Positions 20,921-30,352 of a DNA stretch of 64,000 nt are shown here, piece by piece (within the stretch, counting starts at the first letter, position 1; every line of letters starts with the position of its first letter). The notes under the pieces are model-generated. The model was given only the letters and a program-made list of their open reading frames with translations, ran no database searches and was not told the origin of the DNA. Origin of the DNA: Meira nashicola (taxonomy: Eukaryota > Basidiomycota > Exobasidiomycetes > Exobasidiales > Brachybasidiaceae). Location: assembly GCA_001600355.1 (NCBI GenBank), contig BCJU01000005.1, positions 528,099-592,098 of the forward strand, written 5' to 3'. The translations under genes were made by a program, and so were the position numbers.

Positions 20921-22330
20921 ATGACTCCGATACCTGAGCAAAACATCACATTGACTATATGCAATCGAACTAGCATACAATGGCAATGGATAGACTCGAA
21001 TGATACTCTGCCGTCAGAGAAAGGCTTCAAATCTATCGCAGCAGAGGCTAAAGTTACGATTGCATGCTCATTGCAATCAAATGCACAGCTTCTAGCCACA
21101 TTGCGGTGCAATACAGCGTCAAACGAATCACAGCAAGCATCAGTCGTTATAAAGCTGGATACCTCCAATTCATTCTGGGGCTACCGTTCGTGCTTCCCAC
21201 GCAAGAAAGCAAGTGAACTTATACCCAATTGGCTCAAATACCCAGTCCCAACAAATCAAGTCTCAAAACGACCATCTATCATACTGCTCTATCGGCAAAG
21301 TAGTGCTAAACAAATCGACTTTCTTATCCTGCCAGACATTCCAACATCTTCATTTCTTTCAACGTTGCCCGACAATAACTTGCTATCCCAAATATGCATA
21401 CCTGGTACACATGAATCTCTTGCTCGTTATGGTTGGCCAATTTCAACTTGTCAATCTAGTCAATCTACCGTACAAAATCAACTTCAAGATGGTATACGTT
21501 ATCTGGATGTCAGACTTGTTCCAAAAGGTGAACCTGGTCAAATACGATTATTAGCTTATCATGGTATTACAGATGAAAGAATTGAATTTGGTGCAGTTTT
21601 AACACAATGTTGGAATTTTTTACAAAGTGAAAAAGGTAAACGTGAAACGATTATTATGTCTATCAAACAAGAATCAGGAGATCAAGATGAATTCATTCGA
21701 ACGCTTTTTGATACGTATGTTGATCAAACACCAACTGCTCCTAGTGGAAAATCTTCTGGCAGAGATAGATGGTTCTTGGAAAATCGAGTGCCGAAATTAG
21801 GTGAAGTACGAGGAAAGATTGTCATGTTAAGCAGATTCGTTATTGATAAATCTTATGCCTTTCCAGGTGGCATAAGTCCACCAATTTGGCCAAATAGCTT
21901 CAAAGGAGTTTTTGATTATACATTACCTACTGGTCAAAAGGTGATCACTCAGGATTGGTACGATATCGGTAGCTTATCGCAATTAGATACTAAATTTTCA
22001 CTTATCGAACAATTGAGTAAAGAAAGTAGAGCTGGTGATACGTTCGCATTGAATTATACAAACGGGTCTTCTTTTCCTTTTGCACTTCCTCCTGCTGTTG
22101 CAAAAGGTTTTTTGGATGATGGAACAAGAACATCATCATCAAACAATATTATCGCTACACAAGGCATCAATATACGTGTCTTAAACTTTGTTGCGGATTT
22201 ACACTTTGATAGTGGGCCCAAAACTGCAAGCACTTTGCCTGGCCTGCAAGTCACTTGGGCTATCGATTATTATGATGAACCGAAAGGTGCACAAGATCTT
22301 ATTAAACTTTTGATTGCTGCTAATTTTTAA
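20921..22330 (+). CDS. PI-PLC X-domain protein (phosphodiesterase-like)
   Basis: This 469-residue single-exon gene has an N-terminal beta-rich stretch of about 130 residues followed by a phosphatidylinositol-specific phospholipase C X domain. The two catalytic histidines are in place: His164 in P-G-T-H-E-S and His214 in A-Y-H-G-I, with the strand Y-L-D-V-R before the second. This is the simple bacterial/fungal single-domain form, without the Y, C2 or PH domains of eukaryotic PLC-delta. It would cleave phosphatidylinositol or GPI-type lipids. There is no signal peptide or membrane helix at the N-terminus, so a cytosolic or unconventional location is likely. Confidence 0.85.
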   Translation: MTPIPEQNITLTICNRTSIQWQWIDSNDTLPSEKGFKSIAAEAKVTIACSLQSNAQLLATLRCNTASNESQQASVVIKLDTSNSFWGYRSCFPRKKASELIPNWLKYPVPTNQVSKRPSIILLYRQSSAKQIDFLILPDIPTSSFLSTLPDNNLLSQICIPGTHESLARYGWPISTCQSSQSTVQNQLQDGIRYLDVRLVPKGEPGQIRLLAYHGITDERIEFGAVLTQCWNFLQSEKGKRETIIMSIKQESGDQDEFIRTLFDTYVDQTPTAPSGKSSGRDRWFLENRVPKLGEVRGKIVMLSRFVIDKSYAFPGGISPPIWPNSFKGVFDYTLPTGQKVITQDWYDIGSLSQLDTKFSLIEQLSKESRAGDTFALNYTNGSSFPFALPPAVAKGFLDDGTRTSSSNNIIATQGINIRVLNFVADLHFDSGPKTASTLPGLQVTWAIDYYDEPKGAQDLIKLLIAANF

Positions 22331-22396
22331 TTTTCTGCTCTATCATTCATGCAAACAATATATTGGATCACAAATGGGTATAAAGACAGAATGATG

Positions 22397-24016
22397 CTAC
22401 TTGTTAAGTTGAGAATATGCTTCGGGCGGAACTGAGAAACGTTTTTTTAATTTATTATAATATTCACGATCGATTTCAACTCGATCACGAATTTCACCTT
22501 TTATCTTTTGCAATTCTACCAAAACTGAATTTCTCCATTGACCGTCAAGAGCAGAAAGGGAATCCTTTAAATGTTCATGTTCGAAACGTAATCTATCAAC
22601 TTCTTCGAATAATTGACTTATAGGTTGATTTGAACGATCTTGTGTTGTTTGAACAGTTGCTTGTAAACTATTTGTTCTTGATCGATTGGCAAGTGAAGAT
22701 CTTCTTTCGGGTATTACGCCTGATGTTCTGGGCAAATGAGTTTCACTACTACTTGTTGCTTCATTTGTACTACCATCATTCACTCCTCTTGGAGTTGATT
22801 CACCTGCTATTTCATCTTCTACCGTATGTTCACTCGTTCCTTCCATTGCAGAATTTAATGAATGTTCTTGTGAAGTTTCGATTACGATAGCTAATGCATT
22901 ATCTGAACGAGTTAAACTGTTGTTGTGTTCAATTGGTTGCGGTGGTTCATTTGGAACTTCTTCTTCTTCTTCTTCGGTAGGATTTGTTGGTTGAACGTTA
23001 TTTGTTTCTTTTATAGCAATAATATTGAAATGCAAGATTGCGTTAGGAGGTGAAATTGAACGAATATCGCATGTTGGATAAACCAAACCTGAAGTTCCAG
23101 TCATTGTAAAAGTTACCGCATTACTCCAAAGTTCTTTACGCATTGCATCCCAAAGATGAAGAGTGACAGATTGAACTGTTTTCGTTTGAACGTCTTTTAA
23201 ATCATTTAAAGAAATACAAATCCTACCAAGATCAATCATTGCACCTTCAGAAAGCCAAACGATAAAAACTCCATCATTTTCACAAAGATTTGATGTCCAT
23301 GCATTTTTACGTAATGGAATCACTTTTTCATTTACGCAAAGTTGTAATAAGAACGGATGTGATTCTTCTATACTCTTTTTCGTTCTTAATGAAAACGTTC
23401 TATAACGTGGTAAAGGTTGACCTCTTATCAAAATTGCTTTTTCGATTTCTCTTCCTTTTTCTCCGAGTTTTAATCGACCAAACAACTTATATTTCTTCCT
23501 ATCAGATTTCTTATCCAAACTATCTGTACCTTTTGTTGTCGTTGAATCAGCCACTGCCAACAATGAAGATTTTGATTGCTCTTCTTCTTCTTGTTGTAAT
23601 CCTTTACCATGTAAGATTGGTAAGATTGTATGTTGTAACTCTTCTAATTCATGTGCTCTAGCCGCATTTCTATGATCCGTTCCAACCCAACGAAAAGCCA
23701 AGAATAATTTTGTTGTACGTACTTTTTTATTTGAAAAAGGAGACAATGTTGCCGTATCTTCACTTTCATCATCAACTTTCACACGTACTGCTCCACAACG
23801 AACGTTTTGTATTGCTTCTTTACGTAAAGATGATTTATATTCTTTTACGATTTTTTGTCCAAATTTTGCCGTATATTCTTCTAAGATTGATCTTGATCCT
23901 GCTAAAGATGGTGTTGGAGTAGGTTTTATATCCCTTACTTCTGGCTCTGGCATAACTTCTGCCAATGGTTCATGATTGACATCTAATATTCTAGCTTGAA
24001 AACCGTTATAAATCAT
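22397..24016 (-). CDS. Unrecognised 539-residue protein with C-terminal coiled coil
   Basis: One exon on the minus strand. The first about 330 residues alternate beta-like and charged stretches, with no signal peptide or membrane segment. A low-complexity region with an E-E-E-E-E run follows, and a charged helix (about 455-530, I-S-Q-L-F-E-E-V-D-R-L-R-F-E-H-E-H-L) ends the protein and probably forms a coiled coil. No family is recognised. Its 5' flank carries TTCGGGGC in the sense orientation at 24154-24147, 131 bases before the ATG, like the array genes further downstream. Confidence 0.78.
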   Translation of the reverse strand: MIYNGFQARILDVNHEPLAEVMPEPEVRDIKPTPTPSLAGSRSILEEYTAKFGQKIVKEYKSSLRKEAIQNVRCGAVRVKVDDESEDTATLSPFSNKKVRTTKLFLAFRWVGTDHRNAARAHELEELQHTILPILHGKGLQQEEEEQSKSSLLAVADSTTTKGTDSLDKKSDRKKYKLFGRLKLGEKGREIEKAILIRGQPLPRYRTFSLRTKKSIEESHPFLLQLCVNEKVIPLRKNAWTSNLCENDGVFIVWLSEGAMIDLGRICISLNDLKDVQTKTVQSVTLHLWDAMRKELWSNAVTFTMTGTSGLVYPTCDIRSISPPNAILHFNIIAIKETNNVQPTNPTEEEEEEVPNEPPQPIEHNNSLTRSDNALAIVIETSQEHSLNSAMEGTSEHTVEDEIAGESTPRGVNDGSTNEATSSSETHLPRTSGVIPERRSSLANRSRTNSLQATVQTTQDRSNQPISQLFEEVDRLRFEHEHLKDSLSALDGQWRNSVLVELQKIKGEIRDRVEIDREYYNKLKKRFSVPPEAYSQLNK

Positions 24017-24146
24017 TTTAGCGAAAGAGAGTTGAAATAATAAAAGTTAGAGAAGATGGTGGAATATAATAAACAATGAAAAAGGGTTGTTGCATCATGA
24101 CGGAGATTTAATCATCATCCGCTTTTATCATTTCAACTCAGGGGTT

Positions 24147-24154
24147 GCCCCGAA
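24147..24154 (-). promoter_or_regulatory. TTCGGGGC octamer upstream of the 539-residue gene
   Basis: Reads GCCCCGAA on the plus strand. It is identical to the octamer before most members of the secreted-protein array, has the same orientation to its gene and lies at a similar distance. Function is inferred only from recurrence. Confidence 0.4.
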
Positions 24155-24388
24155 TATATTATGAATTCCGTTCACAGGATTGTAGCGTGCCCTATTACCC
24201 CTGTAGAAAAATGTTTGCGTGCCATTCGTCGGGCCGAAAGATTGGATAAAGAATGAAGTCTTGCCCCTTATTTCTTAACGAGGATCACAAGTAGGGATAA
24301 GGGTTAACAATCGAATTAGGATAAAAGGGAAATTAGGTACATTGTACGATCGATGTTATCATCATATCAACAAAACATTAATAATTAT

Positions 24389-25003
24389 TTATTGAGTTGC
24401 AATACGAGCAATACCATAACAGCTAACGAAAGCACCAACACCTGTACTTGTGCTTGTGATTTGACCTACACGTAAAGCTGAGTTTCTTGGTTCGTTAGTG
24501 AAACCACCCCAAGCGTTTTTAGTTGTTGTAATTTCAACCACACCTGAAGATTTGAAACGAATGATTAAACTTCCATCCTTTTTAACATTTGGGTTCTTTG
24601 GGTCTAAGCATTGGACCATAAAGTTTTGATCATGTTTTTTAACATTGGTAGAGCATTGACCTAAAGTAGAAGTGTGTCAGTATAAAGTATAATAAAGTTT
24701 CGAATAACTGTGTAATTACTCACCAGTGTACAATGGTTGATCATTATAACCCAAATGAGCAGAATTAGCGACAAGGTGACCACAAACGGCGTCAGAATAT
24801 TGATGGAAATCGTCAAATTCTAAAGGAGTGATTGAATAACCGCTAATGTCACCTGCAACAAAGATTGCATGATCGTTACCATCTGTTGAAGGTGAAGAAG
24901 GATGAAAGCCTGGAGTATATTGGATACCAGCTGCAGCATTAGTAAGTGTTGCAGTTGCAATGAAAGCCATTAAACAAGCGATGATTGGGCGAGTAAAAAC
25001 CAT
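24389..25003 (-). CDS. Small secreted protein, VQCLDPKNP family, copy 1
   Basis: Two exons, 25003-24724 and 24660-24389 (GTGAGT donor, TTTAG acceptor), encode 183 residues. The ATG at 25003 opens a clear signal peptide (V-F-T-R-P-I-I-A-C-L-M-A-F-I-A-T-A-T-L) ending at N-A-A-A. The mature part has four cysteines. It shares layout with the gene at 26311: a signal, Y-(T/Q)-x-G-F-x-P near the mature start, an H-x-(I/F)-F-V-(A/I)-G-D strand, a D-A-(V/T)-C-G block and V-Q-C-L-(D/N)-P-K-N-P, with the intron in a comparable place although shifted. No known domain is seen; the pair may be effectors or wall-associated proteins. Confidence 0.85.
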
Positions 25004-26310
25004 TTTGAGTTGAATTTTTAGTAAGTTGTTGGAGAAGAAGAAAGGTTTCAAATTGATAGTTTGAATGAGGAAAATGGATGATGATTATTGTTGAATTTGA
25101 TTGGTTTATATATCTTCTTACTGGTAATTTGCATCCATCTAGTTCTCTATAAACATTCTCTTCTCTTCTATGAAACGGTTTGTAACTTTCCGCCCAACGG
25201 AATAACCCTTTCAATCGAAGTAACCGCAATAATACCCTCTGCGGTCATCGTACGTTATTGCGATCGCAGGCCTTTTCTTTAAAATCACTCTATTTTCGCC
25301 ACATCTTAAATTTCATAAAATCAATACTGTCAATATCGAATGACTTTTCAAAATTCCGTTTTGCAGAAAGCATAAATTATTAAACGTTCCTGAACCATCC
25401 GTTGTATTAATTAATGCAAGTCACTCCGCGTTTTTGCGGCGTATTGCGGCACTTCCTTGTCAGATCGATCGAAGGTAATTTTAATAAACAAAGAAGCAAT
25501 TAAAAACCTTTTACGGAAGTTTGCAAGATCTTTCTGAATATGGTCTCGGTTGGCTAGACTTTGTATATCGCACAATTGCATACGTCGGAGAGGCTGCAAG
25601 AAATATTAGTGTCACCATGATTATATAAAGGACAACTGTCACATTGTTTGGTGCTATTCTTTTGTCCAAAACAATTCCTTCTGCTTTGCGGAGTATGCAG
25701 ATCCGCGTGCGTGCAATACTATGACCTTCTTATCGGAGGAGGAGGTTGCTTTACCCGGATTAAATCAATCCAAAGGCCGGCGCAACCTCTCCTCTTTATA
25801 GAAGACGGCGCCCGAATGACTTCATTTGACTTAAATGTTAACATATGAAGTTGATGGAACTCCGTTGCATCTGATGAAGTTTATTGACAGTAACATCATT
25901 TTTAAGCCTTCATTTACGTCACTCTATCCTAAGCAAATAAGATCGATCCGCGTTTAATAAAACAGAAATATAAATATACTTTTTGGCTTTTATTTGAAAG
26001 AAATTAAGGAAGCAAAATATAGAACAAAAGGATGTTTCAATATAATGACGGAAGTGCGTGTACATTCTTACACCGCGCCGCGCCCGAAAGATGTTTAACG
26101 GAAGCCGTTCAACGTTCATTTCACGAATAACGTTTGACAGTCAAAGACATAAAATTCTGTTGTATTGCGTGTTAGTTAGATTGTTGAGCAAACATTTAAA
26201 AGCAAGTATTCTCAACTAACCTTCATCCCATTCTCCATCAACACACAACCTATCAACACAACCTATCAACACAAATTTCTCTTATCCCATACATAGTTTC
26301 TCTTATCAAA
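25004..26310. other. 1.3 kb divergent promoter region of two secreted-protein genes
   Basis: It separates the two divergent, related secreted-protein genes and holds both promoters. Short open frames here (for example 25411-25599, 25648-25848 and 25919-26119) have no coding character. No inverted repeat or RNA gene was seen. Confidence 0.45.
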
Positions 26311-26931
26311 ATGATGTTCTTCAGGTTAACTATCACTTTGGCCCTTCTCTTGGCCGCTACTTTAGAGGCTAGTGCAAAGGTGACTTACCAAAAGGGTTTC
26401 ACACCTCAAAAGCCTGGACCAGCTAACAAGCATGGATTGTGAGTATTATATGAAAACAAGGATAAACATATGTGCTTAGTCTTTATTCTTTTTTAAATCA
26501 GCTTCGTCATTGGAGATAAAAATGGTGTTAAATTCAGAACATTAAAGAATGGAGCAGGACATTGGTCAGATGCAACTTGTGGAAATGTAATTCAACATTC
26601 TAAAGGCTTAGGTCCTCATGGATCTTCTTACTATACTGCTCCATGTGAAGTTAATGCTGCAAAAGGTGATCAAGTTGTTCAAGTTCAATGTCTTAACCCA
26701 AAAAATCCAAAAGAAAATGCTTCTGGAGTTGCAACGATCACATGGTATAAAGGACCAACAAAAGATGGTCAACGTTCTTACGGTATTCATGTTGCAAGTA
26801 AAGGTAATATTTGGTTAGGTACAAGTCTTTCTTCTGAAGCATCAACTCCACTCATTCAACGTCCTTTCTCTTTGGGTGGTTTGAAGAATGAAGCAGTAAT
26901 CATTAACTGCAACAATAACAACCGTAGCTAA
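26311..26931 (+). CDS. Small secreted protein, VQCLDPKNP family, copy 2
   Basis: Exons 26311-26438 and 26502-26931 (GTGAGT donor, ATCAG acceptor) join as K-H-G-F-F-V-I-G-D to give 185 residues. The N-terminus is a strong signal peptide (F-F-R-L-T-I-T-L-A-L-L-L-A-A-T) cut near A-S-A. Four cysteines lie in the mature part: D-A-T-C-G-N, A-P-C-E-V, V-Q-C-L-N-P-K-N-P and I-N-C-N-N. The spacing matches the divergent neighbour at 24389-25003, so the two are probably paralogs. The gene lies 190 bases before the first member of the tandem array, in the same direction. Function unknown. Confidence 0.85.
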
Positions 26932-27001
26932 TTGTTGTCAAATTGAAGACATTTTCTTATTCTTTCACTCCTAACGTACTCCAATTGTTTTCCTTTTTTA
27001 T

Positions 27002-27009
27002 TTCGGGGC
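27002..27009 (+). promoter_or_regulatory. TTCGGGGC box, array member 1
   Basis: Perfect octamer whose first base lies 119 bases before the ATG at 27121. Confidence 0.6.
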
Positions 27010-27120
27010 TTAAGAATCTTTTCCTCCTTTTTACACTTTATGAGTATCTCAAATTAAATCGTTTCCTCATTTTAATTCTGTTCCACAACATTCGAATTTC
27101 GACTTAATTGAACCTTTAAG

Positions 27121-27780
27121 ATGATTATACTCTTGCTTATTTTATTTCAATCGTATATTCTTCAAGCAATGACTATGAGAACGATTGTTGATGTTCAAGA
27201 TTATCCATCTGATCATTCTTCATCTTCTCAAGATAAATTTGAATATGTACCAGTATTTGAAAAAGCAAAAAAGAGTAAAAACCTAGATCCAGCAAAAAGA
27301 AAAGCGCGTTTTCATGAATTCAAAAAGAATAATCCAAAACAACATCAAGAATTAAATGATAAATATTATCAAAGAAGAAGAAATGATCCAATCAAAAGAG
27401 CGAGAGATGAATCTTACAAGAAACAATATAGATCTGAAAATGCAGAAAAAGTTCGTCATAATCAAATGTTGTATCAACGAGCATATAGACAAAGACAAAA
27501 AGAAAAGAAGGAAAAAATGAATAATTCAAACTTAACGATCGATGAAAGTAAGAAGCCAAAGAAGCGTAAACGAAAATATCAACAAATCAGTAGCGATACT
27601 TCTGATTCGGAATTCCGTTTGAATGTTAAAACAAGAAGAATGAAAAGAGAAAGTACTTCTTCCAACAAAGAGCAACAAACTACATCTCGCCAACATGTAG
27701 TTGCACGTTTAAAACCTTCTGTAAAAATTATTGAAGCTTTAAACACTCCTCGTTCTCCTACACCACCTCCAACCACATGA
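27121..27780 (+). CDS. Array member 1: secreted basic protein, MRTIVDV subgroup
   Basis: 219 residues, one exon. The short hydrophobic leader (I-I-L-L-L-I-L-F-Q-S-Y-I-L-Q-A) is followed by M-R-T-I-V-D-V, shared with members 2 and 3 just after the signal. A Ser patch and the basic core follow: R-R-R-N-D-P-I-K-R-A-R-D, Y-K-K-Q-Y-R-S-E-N-A-E-K-V and Y-Q-R-A-Y-R-Q-R. A run of K-K-R-K-R-K could act as a nuclear localisation signal. The end reads H-V-V-A-R-L-K-P-S-V-K-I-I-E and is the most divergent form of the C-terminal motif among members 1-8, before a Pro-rich tail. No cysteine. No known domain. Confidence 0.85.
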   Translation: MIILLLILFQSYILQAMTMRTIVDVQDYPSDHSSSSQDKFEYVPVFEKAKKSKNLDPAKRKARFHEFKKNNPKQHQELNDKYYQRRRNDPIKRARDESYKKQYRSENAEKVRHNQMLYQRAYRQRQKEKKEKMNNSNLTIDESKKPKKRKRKYQQISSDTSDSEFRLNVKTRRMKRESTSSNKEQQTTSRQHVVARLKPSVKIIEALNTPRSPTPPPTT

Positions 27781-27868
27781 GCAATAGTTATGCTTCATAA
27801 CAGTCTTTGAACTAATGTTGAAATATGAACTAGTCACCCGTTATCATGTACGCAAATTTGAAGGTGAT

Positions 27869-27876
27869 TTCGGGGC
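27869..27876 (+). promoter_or_regulatory. TTCGGGGC box, array member 2
   Basis: Perfect octamer, 134 bases before the ATG at 28003. Confidence 0.6.
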
Positions 27877-28002
27877 TACTTGGACATATAAAATTCTTAT
27901 GCGATGCATTCTTCATAATATTCGTTAACGATTATTTCTCTCTTACCTTGATCATAATCTTACAGAAAACCCCAAACTTTTTTTTTAAATTCCTCTGAAA
28001 AC

Positions 28003-28644
28003 ATGCAAAGTGGTACTATTTTTATCATATTCTGTTTATTTATCGACCAAGTATACAATATATTTTATCTGGTTCATGCTATACCAATGAGGACTATCGT
28101 GGACGTGAGAGATAAATCTTTTCAAAGTTCATCAGAAGAAGGATTAGTTTATTCTCCTGTCTTTCAACAAAACCAAACAAAAGCAAAGAAAATGAATAAA
28201 CAACCAAAGGGGAGACCAAAAGTTCAAGGTAAAACGCATGAAGAAAATTTGGAAAAAGAACGAGAACGTGCTAGAATTTTTCGTAAAGAGAATCCAGACT
28301 ATGTTAAATCGAAAAATAGGGAAGCGTATATTCGTCGTAAAAACGATCCAGAAAAACGAGCAAGAGATCAAGCATATAGGATAAAGTATCGTTCTACGCA
28401 TAAGAGAGAACATTCTGAACGTCATACAATTTATATGAGAAGATGGAGACAAAAGAAAGCACAAAAGCAACAACAACAGCATGTCAGTTTTCAAAGGAAA
28501 CGAAAAGAGAGGGAGACTTCAGATAAAGATGCAACTGATAACGATCAAAGTCCACAATTACCTCAACCACATATAATTGCTCGTTTAAAGCTTCCACCTG
28601 AAACAGTTAAAGAATTCTATGGAGTTAATCCTCCCACCTCTTGA
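28003..28644 (+). CDS. Array member 2: secreted basic protein, MRTIVDV subgroup
   Basis: 213 residues, one exon. The leader is hydrophobic (F-I-I-F-C-L-F-I) up to V-H-A, then P-M-R-T-I-V-D-V-R-D. The core is close to member 3: A-Y-I-R-R-K-N-D-P-E-K-R-A-R-D-Q-A-Y-R, followed by Y-M-R-R-W-R-Q-K-K. A Gln run and an acidic Asp/Ser patch precede the C-terminal motif I-I-A-R-L-K-L-P-P-E-T-V-K-E-F-Y-G. The mature protein has no cysteine. Over a quarter of residues are Lys or Arg by eye in the core. Function unknown. Confidence 0.85.
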   Translation: MQSGTIFIIFCLFIDQVYNIFYLVHAIPMRTIVDVRDKSFQSSSEEGLVYSPVFQQNQTKAKKMNKQPKGRPKVQGKTHEENLEKERERARIFRKENPDYVKSKNREAYIRRKNDPEKRARDQAYRIKYRSTHKREHSERHTIYMRRWRQKKAQKQQQQHVSFQRKRKERETSDKDATDNDQSPQLPQPHIIARLKLPPETVKEFYGVNPPTS

Positions 28645-28698
28645 TGATATGTTGTTCCCAGTCACCTGTTTCTGTATGCATTAAACTTTGTTGATGAA

Positions 28699-28706
28699 TT
28701 CGGAGG
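28699..28706 (+). promoter_or_regulatory. Degenerate TTCGGGGC box, array member 3
   Basis: Reads TTCGGAGG (two mismatches), 107 bases before the ATG at 28806; it is the weakest match kept, and the position supports it. Confidence 0.35.
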
Positions 28707-28805
28707 GAAATATTTTGCACAGCATTTTTATTGTGAACACATTAATAATAACTCTTTTCAAATTTGTTAAACATCCTTTACCTTATAACAATTATTGAAC
28801 AAAGT

Positions 28806-29450
28806 ATGAGGATCATTTGGATCTTGTATCTGTCTTTCTTTCTCTTGATTTTTGCAGGATTAACAATTCAAGTTCCAGTTCGAACTATTGTCGATGCAGA
28901 TTATGAGTCTGACAAATCCTTTCCGTTGAGGAGTGCATCTGATAGCCCTGCTCAAGGTTCACCAAAACAGAAAAAAGTCAAAAAGAGAGCAAGAGGACAA
29001 CCACCAATGTCACGCGAAGAAAAGTTAAGAATTGATCGAGAACGAAAACGAAAGGCATATCGAATGAATACTGAACATTACAAAGAATTACATCATAAAG
29101 CGTATATCAAAAGGAAAAACGATCCTGAAAAGAGAGCACATGATTCAGTAAGAAGAAAAATCTATAAACAGCAAAATAGATTAAGAATTGCAGAAGATCA
29201 AAGAATGTACTATTATAGAAGAAAAGCTAAAATTGAGGAAAAACAAAGGCAAGAAGAGGAGAAAAGCACAACTCTACAAAAAGATGCTAAAAAAGATGTT
29301 GCAGATTTTCATCATAATACTAGAGTAGCTTTGAAATATCCTCGAACTTCTCCAAATACACAAACACAGCATCGTCCGGTTGTTGCTCGCTTAAAACTTT
29401 CTGAAAAGACGATCGAATCATTTTACGGCACAGGCTCTCCTCCATCGTAA
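28806..29450 (+). CDS. Array member 3: secreted basic protein, MRTIVDV subgroup
   Basis: 214 residues. The frame is open from 28764 but the first ATG is 28806, which gives a clean signal peptide (M-R-I-I-W-I-L-Y-L-S-F-F-L-L-I-F-A-G). After it comes V-R-T-I-V-D-A-D-Y, the subgroup motif. The core A-Y-I-K-R-K-N-D-P-E-K-R-A-H-D matches member 2 almost residue for residue. A charged helix rich in Glu, Lys and Arg follows (about 130-160). The end is V-V-A-R-L-K-L-S-E-K-T-I-E-S-F-Y-G with a short Pro/Ser tail. No cysteine. Function unknown. Confidence 0.85.
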   Translation: MRIIWILYLSFFLLIFAGLTIQVPVRTIVDADYESDKSFPLRSASDSPAQGSPKQKKVKKRARGQPPMSREEKLRIDRERKRKAYRMNTEHYKELHHKAYIKRKNDPEKRAHDSVRRKIYKQQNRLRIAEDQRMYYYRRKAKIEEKQRQEEEKSTTLQKDAKKDVADFHHNTRVALKYPRTSPNTQTQHRPVVARLKLSEKTIESFYGTGSPPS

Positions 29451-29485
29451 ATCAACACTACTGTTGCTTAAACTTGTTTATAGTC

Positions 29486-29507
29486 TTCGGGACGTGAACT
29501 CGGGGTT
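29486..29507 (+). promoter_or_regulatory. Paired TTCGGGGC-like boxes, array member 4
   Basis: Two one-to-two-mismatch copies lie 6 bases apart: TTCGGGAC (29486-29493) and CTCGGGGT (29500-29507, approximate). They are 104 and 90 bases before the ATG at 29590. Confidence 0.45.
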
Positions 29508-29589
29508 AGATACAAAGAAATCGAATTCTTCATACTATTATAAATAATACTGTCTTTCGTGAATTTATACTTTAACATCCATAAGCAAA

Positions 29590-30216
29590 ATGAATAGATC
29601 AATTATCTTACTTGTGGTTATCTTTGTTTTGTATTTTGGACAATGCAATATTGTTACTTCAGCAGTCAATGAAGATGAACGATCTCATCGTTTAACAAAA
29701 TCGGAAGAGACGAAAAAGCCACAATCAAAGCGAAAAATCACACAAAGCACACAATATATGGAGGAAAATCGAGAACGAATGAAGCTTACAAGACAATCTA
29801 ATTTTGAAAAATATAAAAAGCTTGATCATAAAAATTACCTTAAACGAAAATCTGATCCAATTATCCATGCACGTGATAAAGAAATGAGAAGAATACATTA
29901 CGAACAAAATCGAGAAAAGGTTAATGCTAGCAAACGAGAATCTGCACGTAAGAAGCGGCAAAGAAGGAAAGAAGAGAAGATACGAGTTAAAGTTGAGGGT
30001 ATGAAAGGTAAGAGATCAAGAACCAACTCAAACGTGACTGTTCATGATACCAATGAACAAAACAAAAGGGTTCGTATGACACCTGTCAGTAAGAAAGGCG
30101 AATCGTCTATACATGAACAATCATCAACACGTACAATTGCACACTTAAAACTCTCACCCGAAACAATCAACAAATTTTATGGCCCTAAGAATCAAAGGTC
30201 TCCTGAAAATCGTTAA
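29590..30216 (+). CDS. Array member 4: secreted basic protein
   Basis: 208 residues, one exon. The signal peptide (S-I-I-L-L-V-V-I-F-V-L-Y-F-G) ends near T-S-A. The M-R-T-I-V-D motif of members 1-3 is missing. The core has N-Y-L-K-R-K-S-D-P-I-I-H-A-R-D (Ser replaces Asn in the N-D-P motif), then a basic tract (R-K-K-R-Q-R-R-K-E-E-K). The C-terminal motif is strong: T-I-A-H-L-K-L-S-P-E-T-I-N-K-F-Y-G. The mature part has no cysteine. It is the last member of the first subgroup. Confidence 0.85.
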   Translation: MNRSIILLVVIFVLYFGQCNIVTSAVNEDERSHRLTKSEETKKPQSKRKITQSTQYMEENRERMKLTRQSNFEKYKKLDHKNYLKRKSDPIIHARDKEMRRIHYEQNREKVNASKRESARKKRQRRKEEKIRVKVEGMKGKRSRTNSNVTVHDTNEQNKRVRMTPVSKKGESSIHEQSSTRTIAHLKLSPETINKFYGPKNQRSPENR

Positions 30217-30264
30217 TCATGCCTTTGTCTTGTGAACATGTGTGTATATATCTTGCTTCTCTGC

Positions 30265-30272
30265 TTCGGGGC
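30265..30272 (+). promoter_or_regulatory. TTCGGGGC box, array member 5
   Basis: Perfect octamer, 88 bases before the preferred ATG at 30353. Confidence 0.6.
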
Positions 30273-30352
30273 TTCACCAACAATATAAGTAATCATTTTA
30301 TAATGAATAACGCTATATTCCACACTTTATGCTGCACAACCACAGTTATATC

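Noticed and set aside
24121..24360. Possible tRNA or small RNA in a GC-richer patch
   Set aside because: No cloverleaf, A box or B box could be drawn; only one TTCGGGGC octamer was of note.
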